Positions 15,744 through 20,200 of a DNA stretch of 20,200 nucleotides are shown here, one piece after another. The notes beneath the pieces are model-generated. The model saw only the letters and a program-made list of their open reading frames with translations. It was not told the origin of the DNA and made no database searches. How positions within the stretch are numbered: position 1 is the stretch's first letter; every line of letters starts with the position of its first letter. A program made the position numbers and the translations under genes. The DNA comes from SIG471 sp045638565 (GTDB taxonomy: Bacteria; Bacillota; Clostridia; Oscillospirales; Butyricicoccaceae): the NCBI GenBank assembly GCA_045638565.1, contig JAZUBN010000017.1, positions 1 to 20,200 of the forward strand. The letters run 5' to 3'.

Positions 15744-16361
15744 TTATTTATTTGCTTCAAACCAGCCATTTACATATTCAACAAGACCAGGAACAAGAGC
15801 CTTAACTTCCTTGCCTGTTGTATTTACGCAGAGATGATATGATCTCATGTCACCCCATTCAGTATCTGTGAAGAGTTCACGATATGCTGCTCTTTCCTTA
15901 TCGATTGCCTTAATCTTCTTTGCAAGAACCTTTGGATCGAGATTTTCGCCTTCCTTGCCGTTTGCGATACAACGATCAATCTTAGCCTGCTGATCTGCAT
16001 ATACAAAAATATTCATTGGCTTCATATCACGAAGGATAATATCAGCGCAACGGCCAACGATAACGCAGTCACCCTTCTGAGCAAACTGTCTGAGAATTTC
16101 TCTCTGAGAAGATATAATCTTAATCTGCTGTTCAAGAACAGGGTTTGTTGTAACAAAACGTCTGCCGATTGTCATTGGGTACGAAACCTGAATAACCTTT
16201 TCAGAAAGATGTGAAACATAAGATTCATCGAAACCATTCTGCTCCGCAATAAGCTTGATAATTTCACGGTCATAGCAAGGAACACCGAGAGCATCTGCAA
16301 GTCTCTTGCCAAGTTCACGACCGCCAGAACCGAATTCACGGCTGATAGTAATAATCTTCAT
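15744..16361 (-). CDS. cytidylate kinase-like family protein
   Basis: Cytoplasmic P-loop protein of 205 residues in the cytidylate-kinase-like family common in Clostridia; its true substrate is not established. The N-terminus MKIITISREFGSGGRELGKR contains the nucleotide-binding loop (GSGGRELGKR, 11-20), followed by DREII (31-35, the usual substrate-site start), GDCVIVGRCADIIL (about 97-110) and a lid-like basic stretch KKIKAIDKERAAYRE (about 148-162). These mimic the CMP-kinase fold, but the sequence differs from canonical Cmk. AGGAGG lies 7 bases before the ATG. It is a single-gene unit with a perfect consensus promoter and a strong terminator, and codon choice resembles that of ribosomal genes, suggesting high expression. 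Confidence 0.88.
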   Translation of the reverse strand: MKIITISREFGSGGRELGKRLADALGVPCYDREIIKLIAEQNGFDESYVSHLSEKVIQVSYPMTIGRRFVTTNPVLEQQIKIISSQREILRQFAQKGDCVIVGRCADIILRDMKPMNIFVYADQQAKIDRCIANGKEGENLDPKVLAKKIKAIDKERAAYRELFTDTEWGDMRSYHLCVNTTGKEVKALVPGLVEYVNGWFEANK

Positions 16362-16433
16362 AATTCTACCTCCTGTGTATACGAATTTACTATATTCTCA
16401 TAAGCAATAAAACAATTAGTTTTTGATAGTTAT

Positions 16434-16462
16434 ATTATAACGCATACCAGTTGGATTGTCAA
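16434..16462 (-). promoter_or_regulatory. perfect consensus sigma-A promoter for the cytidylate-kinase-like gene
   Basis: Minus strand: TTGACA (16457-16462), a 17-base spacer and TATAAT (16434-16439), matching the consensus at all twelve positions. The predicted start near 16427 gives a leader of about 66 bases. The promoter lies in the 160-base gap after dapB, in which I found no convincing terminator. Confidence 0.93.
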
Positions 16463-16521
16463 ACATTTATTGTGTGTTTTTACTATATTTTTTTGTGCAT
16501 CATGCATCTATTTTAGCTATT

Positions 16522-17175
16522 TTACAAAATATCATCCATATCATACATTCCCTTTGGTGCTTTCGCAATAAATCTTGCTGCCTTTATTGCTCCTTCCGCA
16601 AAGATATTTTTAGAAAATGCCCTATGCGTTATCCCGATAATTTCATTATCTCCTGCAAAAAGCACGGTATGCTCACCTATAATGCTCCCCGCTCTTACCG
16701 AATGGATATTTATGTCTTTTCCAATTGACTTTTTCAGCATAATTGCAGTGCCTGATGGCGTATCTTTTTTCCTGTTATGATGCATTTCAATAATTTCAGC
16801 ATCCCACTCAAGTATTTCCGTTGCTTTCTGGACAAGCTTTCTCATAACATTCATTCCAATTGAAAAATTGCTGCTTCTGAGCACAGGAATGCTTTGTGAC
16901 AGTTTATCAATAATTTTCTCCTGCTCATCTGAATATCCCGTGACCGCCGATACAAGCGGTACTTTATGCTTTTCACAATACTGCACTATGTCGTATACGG
17001 CATCGGGCACAGAAAAATCAATTACCACATCTGCATCTGTATGTATTTCTCTGATTGAAGGCAACTCTTCATTTTTATCGCATATTGCCATAATTTCAAT
17101 ATCATCATATCTTTTTGCTACTTCCTCAAGCACCTTTCCCATGACACCGTATCCGGCAATTATAATTTTCAGCAC
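16522..17175 (-). CDS. dapB: 4-hydroxy-tetrahydrodipicolinate reductase (short form)
   Basis: NAD(P)H-dependent reductase that makes tetrahydrodipicolinate on the way to meso-diaminopimelate (peptidoglycan) and lysine. The 217-residue product is about 50 residues shorter than the Bacillus or E. coli enzymes, chiefly between the first nucleotide-binding strand and VVIDFSVPDA. Key motifs remain: AGYGVMGK (7-14), VTGYS, the catalytic block EIIEMHHNRKKDTPSGTA (127-144, with H132-H133 and the basic pair K136-K137), GEHTVLFAG and HRAFSK. The start is GTG at 17175, overlapping the end of dapA by 7 bases, with AGGAGG about 8 bases upstream. It is the last gene of the fusion-dapA-dapB operon. The name is secure. 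Confidence 0.96.
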   Translation of the reverse strand: MLKIIIAGYGVMGKVLEEVAKRYDDIEIMAICDKNEELPSIREIHTDADVVIDFSVPDAVYDIVQYCEKHKVPLVSAVTGYSDEQEKIIDKLSQSIPVLRSSNFSIGMNVMRKLVQKATEILEWDAEIIEMHHNRKKDTPSGTAIMLKKSIGKDINIHSVRAGSIIGEHTVLFAGDNEIIGITHRAFSKNIFAEGAIKAARFIAKAPKGMYDMDDIL

Positions 17176-18032
17176 AATCCCGCCTCCTTCATTTTAGTAC
17201 GAAGTATTTTTTCATTGTGTGGCATCATCCTACAAAGCGGAAGCCTGAAATTCGGAAGATTCATAGTGGTTTTAATCGGGATCGGATTCGGCTCTATAAA
17301 CAGACTGTTTATAAAATCAAGATACTTCATCTGTAATACAAGTGCTTTTTCGGGTTCTCCATCAAGATACAAATGCACCATATCCAGACATTCTTTTGGA
17401 CATATATTTGCAAAAACTGAAATCACACCACATCCACCAACAGAAAGGCTCGGGATAATAAGATTATCATTGCCTGATACAAGCGAAAAACTATCGCTGG
17501 TATATTTAGCGCACTCCATAGTGTATGCCATATCGCCGCTTGCCTCTTTTATTCCAATTATATTTGGATGCTGTGACAGCTTTTCCACTACAGAAATCGG
17601 TATACTGCAGCCTGCGCGCGACGGAACATTATAAATAACAGTTGGTATAGAGACACTGTCAGATATTGCCGTAAAATGCATCTCCATTCCCAATTCGTTG
17701 GCTTTATTATAATACGGCGAGCTGACAAGAAGGGCATCTGCTCCCATATTTTCCCATTTTTCAGATGTTTTGATACATTTATGTGTATCATTAGAACAAA
17801 CACCTGCAATTACCGGTATTTTTCCATTTATTTCCTTTACCACAAGCCTGATTATGTTTTCTTTTTCTTCTTCATCAAGTGTCGCGGCTTCGGCAGTTGT
17901 GCCGAGAACGACTATGCCGTCAACCCCGCTTTCAAGCTGAAAGTTTATCAGTTTTTTCAACATTTCATAGTCTACTTTATTGTCGTCTGTAAACGGGGTG
18001 ACAAGAGCAGTAAAACAACCTTTAAGAATCAT
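17169..18032 (-). CDS. dapA: 4-hydroxy-tetrahydrodipicolinate synthase
   Basis: Class I aldolase that condenses pyruvate with aspartate semialdehyde, the committed step to diaminopimelate and lysine. The 287-residue length is standard. Active-site features are present: GTTAEAATLDEEE (44-56, with Ala where GTTGE is usual), Tyr134 in IYNVPSRAG, Arg139 and the Schiff-base Lys162 in GIKEASGD. The frame is open to 18167, but that upstream part lies inside the fused gene; ATG at 18032 gives MILKGCFTALVTPF, the normal family start, with GAAAGGA upstream. It overlaps the end of the aspartokinase-dehydrogenase gene by 11 bases and the start of dapB by 7, so the three are probably translated in a coupled fashion. 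Confidence 0.97.
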   Translation of the reverse strand: MILKGCFTALVTPFTDDNKVDYEMLKKLINFQLESGVDGIVVLGTTAEAATLDEEEKENIIRLVVKEINGKIPVIAGVCSNDTHKCIKTSEKWENMGADALLVSSPYYNKANELGMEMHFTAISDSVSIPTVIYNVPSRAGCSIPISVVEKLSQHPNIIGIKEASGDMAYTMECAKYTSDSFSLVSGNDNLIIPSLSVGGCGVISVFANICPKECLDMVHLYLDGEPEKALVLQMKYLDFINSLFIEPNPIPIKTTMNLPNFRLPLCRMMPHNEKILRTKMKEAGLC

Positions 18033-19719
18033 ATTTTTTCCTTTCAAGGAGCTGAAGAATTTCAATGGCATTTGTCGCCGCTCCCCTGCGAAGATTATCA
18101 GCAGTGCACCACATATGCAGCATCTGTGGATTGGAAATATCCCTGTGAATCCGCCCAACATAAACATCGTCTGTGCCGTTGGACATTTCTGTTACAGGAT
18201 ATGAATCACATACAATAACATTTTCAGTCTGTGCAAGACATTTTTTGATTTCTTCGATTTCAAACGGCTGTTCAAGCTCGACCGATATAGCCACCGAATG
18301 TCCGTTCATAATAGGCACACGCACGCAAGTTGCTGAAACATTCATTTCAATATTTCCCAGTATTTTCCTTGTCTCCTCTGTCATTTTCAGCTCTTCTTCG
18401 GTATATCCGTTATCAAGAATATCACCTATCTGCGGAATACAGTTTTTGCTTATGTCATATGGATAAAACTGCGGTTTTTCGCTTTTCACTGTCCGTTCCA
18501 GGTCCCCAATTCCTCTTTTCCCACTTCCTGAAACAGCCTGGAATGTTGTAAAGTTTAAAAGCTTTACTGTATATTTATTATGCAGTTTACCTATGGGTAT
18601 AAGACATTGAATTGTCGAACAGTTTGGATTTGAAATGATATTTTTATGTTTCGTAAGCTTATCTCCATTCACCTGTGGAATAATAAGCGGTACATCGTCA
18701 TTCATTCGCCATGCTGAACTGTTATCAATTACAGTAATTCCCATTTCCGCAAATATTGGAGCATATTTTATACTTATTTCTTTTTCCACAAATAAAAATG
18801 CATAATCTATATTTTTACTTCTGATATTTTCTTCTGACAACTCCTCCGTTCTTATGTTTCTACCCATAAACTTGATTCTTTTTCCTGTGCTTTTACTTCC
18901 AAAAAGATAAACTTCATCTGTATCAATTTCCCGTTCTTCAAGGACTTTCAAAAAAGTTCTGCCAACAAGTCCAGACGCTCCGACAACCGCAATATTCAGC
19001 GGCTTTTCTCCAACAAATGTGCCATTGGTTTTATCGCTCTCAAGTGATTTTCCAATAAACAATGGCACCTTGTTTTTCTTAGCTATCAAGGCTGCATTAA
19101 GGCTAAGTACATCTGCTCCATTTTTCGACAGTTCAATAATTTTGTCGTATGTAATATGGTTGAATTTCCTGGCATCAGGATTCAATGTCGGGTCAGTTTC
19201 AAAGACACCGTCAACATCTGTATAAATCTCGCACGGACAGCCCAAAGCAGCCGCAAGAGCAACTGCTGTTGTGTCCGAGCCACCTCTGCCAAGAGTTGTT
19301 ATTTCTCCATTTTCAGTTACTCCCTGAAAGCCTGCGACTATTATAGTTTTTCCCAGTTTTAATTCATTTTCAATGCGAGTTGTATCTATGCTTATAATCT
19401 TTGCATCTGTATGATTATTATCAGTAATTATCCCTGCTTGTATACCGCTTAGCGAAATTGCATCTTTACCTGCTCTTCTTACCGCCATTGCTACCAGTGC
19501 CGCCGAGCAACTTTCCCCTGTCGATAATAACGAATCAATTTCACGACTGTTGCTTATATCTATGCTTCTGGCAAGCTCGATAAGTCTATCGGTGGTATCA
19601 CCCATTGCGCTGACAACAACGATTATTTCGCCTTCGAGCGAAGCAATGTATGCTCCGACAGCAATAATCTGCTCAACTGTCGCCAGCGAGCTTCCACCGT
19701 ATTTGAGTACCTTTTTCAT
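18022..19719 (-). CDS. bifunctional aspartokinase / aspartate-semialdehyde dehydrogenase fusion, without ACT domains
   Basis: One 565-residue open frame carries the first two enzymes of the aspartate pathway: phosphorylation of aspartate and reduction of aspartyl phosphate to the semialdehyde used by dapA. Residues 1-235 are an aspartokinase catalytic domain: KYGGSS (6-11), LLSTGES (64-70), GFQG (130-133), TTLGRGGSDTTAVALAAAL (141-159), YTDVDGVFETDP (166-177). It ends at NGTFVG, the point where two ACT domains normally follow; they are absent. From about 239 a complete dehydrogenase begins: nucleotide-binding GASGLVG (247-253), IDNSSAWRM, catalytic Cys367 in SNPNCST, QAVSGSGKRG (394-403), and VRVPIMNGHS with Arg467 and His474. 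GGAGGGGG precedes the ATG. Length and motifs suggest both halves are active. Loss of ACT domains should remove direct lysine or threonine inhibition (inference). Confidence 0.94.
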   Translation of the reverse strand: MKKVLKYGGSSLATVEQIIAVGAYIASLEGEIIVVVSAMGDTTDRLIELARSIDISNSREIDSLLSTGESCSAALVAMAVRRAGKDAISLSGIQAGIITDNNHTDAKIISIDTTRIENELKLGKTIIVAGFQGVTENGEITTLGRGGSDTTAVALAAALGCPCEIYTDVDGVFETDPTLNPDARKFNHITYDKIIELSKNGADVLSLNAALIAKKNKVPLFIGKSLESDKTNGTFVGEKPLNIAVVGASGLVGRTFLKVLEEREIDTDEVYLFGSKSTGKRIKFMGRNIRTEELSEENIRSKNIDYAFLFVEKEISIKYAPIFAEMGITVIDNSSAWRMNDDVPLIIPQVNGDKLTKHKNIISNPNCSTIQCLIPIGKLHNKYTVKLLNFTTFQAVSGSGKRGIGDLERTVKSEKPQFYPYDISKNCIPQIGDILDNGYTEEELKMTEETRKILGNIEMNVSATCVRVPIMNGHSVAISVELEQPFEIEEIKKCLAQTENVIVCDSYPVTEMSNGTDDVYVGRIHRDISNPQMLHMWCTADNLRRGAATNAIEILQLLERKKYDS

Positions 19720-19728
19720 TCTCCCCCT

Positions 19729-19752
19729 CCTTATAGTTTTTCTTCTATAAGG
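19729..19752 (-). promoter_or_regulatory. hairpin abutting the ribosome binding site of the aspartokinase fusion gene
   Basis: In the minus-strand leader, CCUUAUAG (from 19745-19752) can pair perfectly with CUAUAAGG (from 19729-19736) around an 8-base loop. The 3' arm runs directly into AGGGGGAGA and the start codon, so the first bases of the Shine-Dalgarno region are inside the stem. It is not followed by a U run, so it is not a terminator. A role in tuning translation is inference. Confidence 0.5.
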
Positions 19753-19800
19753 ATATTAAAAAAGATAGGCGAATATGACAGACTATGCGGCACTTTGTTA

Positions 19801-19829
19801 ATTATAAAATTTGCAAAAACTTTTTGCAT
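19801..19829 (-). promoter_or_regulatory. probable promoter of the fusion-dapA-dapB operon
   Basis: Minus strand: perfect TATAAT at 19801-19806. At 17-base spacing the -35 position (19824-19829) reads ATGCAA, a poor match to consensus, so activation by a bound protein or low basal strength is possible. The leader would be about 75 bases, too short for a lysine riboswitch. Confidence 0.55.
19812..19828. promoter_or_regulatory. 17-bp palindrome, candidate operator between divergent promoters
   Basis: TGCAAAAA, a central C, then TTTTTGCA: a perfect 8+1+8 palindrome. It covers most of the -35 region shared by the leftward operon promoter and the rightward M20 gene promoter, a typical position for a repressor or dual regulator. 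No regulator gene is adjacent, so the binding protein is unknown. Confidence 0.5.
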
Positions 19830-19852
19830 TTTTATGTGTTTTGTGCTATGAT
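19824..19852 (+). promoter_or_regulatory. extended -10 promoter of the M20 amidohydrolase gene
   Basis: TTGCAT (19824-19829), a 17-base spacer and TATGAT (19847-19852) preceded by TG at 19844-19845. The predicted start near 19859 gives a leader of about 58 bases. The -35 box lies within the 17-bp palindrome apart from its last base. Confidence 0.72.
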
Positions 19853-19916
19853 TAAGATGTTGAAATATCGTTTTGACATATTAAATATTATTATTTTTCA
19901 AAGGAGTAGTTTACTT

Positions 19917-20200
19917 ATGGAAAATTATGTAAAATACCGCAGAGATCTTCACAAGATTCCTGAAACATTCTACCAGGAATTCAAGACATCTGAATACATC
20001 CACAATATCCTCAAGGATATGCCTTGTAAGCTCATCAATGTAGCTAAAACCGGCTGGCTCGCTTTCTTTGACAACGGCAAGGAAGAAACAATCGCTTTCC
20101 GTGCTGATATCGATGCTCTTGCTATTCAGGAAGCTAAGGACAGCGAATACAAGTCCACTCACGACGGCGTAATGCATGCTTGCGGTCACGACGGCCACAT
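19917..20200 (+). CDS. M20-family amidohydrolase (5' part only)
   Basis: The frame stays open to the window edge, giving the first 94 or so residues of a zinc-dependent peptidase M20/amidohydrolase. The start ATG at 19917 has AAGGAG 10 bases upstream. It reads MENYVKYRRDLHKIPE, the classic RRDLHxxPE opening, then QEFKTSEYI (about 20-28), FRADIDAL (about 61-68) and the first zinc-ligand block HACGHDGH near the cut end. The M20D subgroup contains N-acetyl-diaminopimelate deacetylases (YkuR type), hippurate hydrolases and hydrolases of indoleacetyl-amino acids. The divergent dap operon and the QEFKT segment make the N-acetyl-diaminopimelate role attractive, but no acetyltransferase partner is visible. 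The exact substrate is undecided. Confidence 0.9.
   Translation, partial: MENYVKYRRDLHKIPETFYQEFKTSEYIHNILKDMPCKLINVAKTGWLAFFDNGKEETIAFRADIDALAIQEAKDSEYKSTHDGVMHACGHDGH

Noticed and set aside
16496..16506. Palindrome TGCATCATGCA after dapB as a terminator
   Set aside because: Two 5-base arms around one base cannot form a hairpin with a workable loop. No convincing terminator for dapB was found in the gap.
18033..18167. Upstream in-frame extension of dapA
   Set aside because: The extra 45 residues lie inside the fused gene in another frame, and ATG at 18032 gives the normal DapA N-terminus.
19720..19800. Lysine riboswitch in the leader of the aspartokinase fusion operon
   Set aside because: Only about 75 bases lie between the predicted start and the gene; the lysine riboswitch needs roughly twice that, and no terminator hairpin with a U run is present.

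Overview
The window looks like chromosomal DNA of a low-to-moderate G+C Gram-positive anaerobe in class Clostridia. Oscillospirales/Ruminococcaceae is my best guess, from protein style alone. The evidence is strong AGGAGG ribosome binding sites, TTG and GTG starts, extended -10 promoters, U-tailed hairpin terminators and Firmicute-type genes (gdpP-rplI-dnaB, tilS-hpt-ftsH, an ECF folate S component, a DegV protein, a short DapB). I see no tRNA, rRNA, CRISPR array, insertion sequence or phage gene. The DNA is gene-dense, and 17 of 19 protein genes have a recognisable family.

Layout. (1) 15-7313, minus strand: a six-gene housekeeping operon read gdpP-rplI-dnaB-tilS-hpt-ftsH from one extended -10 promoter. 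It covers c-di-AMP turnover, ribosomal protein L9, the replicative helicase, tRNA-Ile lysidine synthesis, purine salvage and membrane proteolysis. (2) 7560-8066, plus strand: a folT-like ECF S component, divergent from gdpP, ending in a bidirectional terminator. (3) 8100-9901, minus: a small membrane-anchored protein of unknown function followed by a manganese-type cation diffusion facilitator. (4) 10000-15564, minus: a four-gene operon with its own promoter and terminator: DegV-type fatty-acid-binding protein, isoprenylcysteine-methyltransferase-like membrane enzyme, GH3-family acyl-adenylating enzyme, and a membrane GAF/GGDEF/HD-GYP receptor whose GGDEF domain has lost both metal ligands. 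(5) 15744-16361, minus: a cytidylate-kinase-like P-loop protein behind a perfect consensus promoter. (6) 16522-19719, minus: a compact diaminopimelate/lysine pathway operon, (aspartokinase-ASA dehydrogenase fusion)-dapA-dapB. (7) 19917 to the end, plus: the start of an M20-family amidohydrolase, divergent from operon 6.

Most notable. First, the aspartokinase catalytic domain is fused in frame to a complete aspartate-semialdehyde dehydrogenase exactly where the lysine-sensing ACT domains normally sit. One polypeptide should therefore carry out steps 1 and 2 of the pathway, and dapA and dapB, with overlapping reading frames, carry out steps 3 and 4. Its promoter region overlaps that of the divergent M20 amidohydrolase and contains a 17-bp palindrome, and its ribosome binding site abuts a hairpin. 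Second, the degV/methyltransferase/GH3/HD-GYP operon combines an acyl-chain binder, a membrane methyltransferase, an acyl-adenylating enzyme and a membrane cyclic-di-GMP phosphodiesterase. I read it, as hypothesis only, as a candidate lipid- or acyl-conjugate-linked signalling system.
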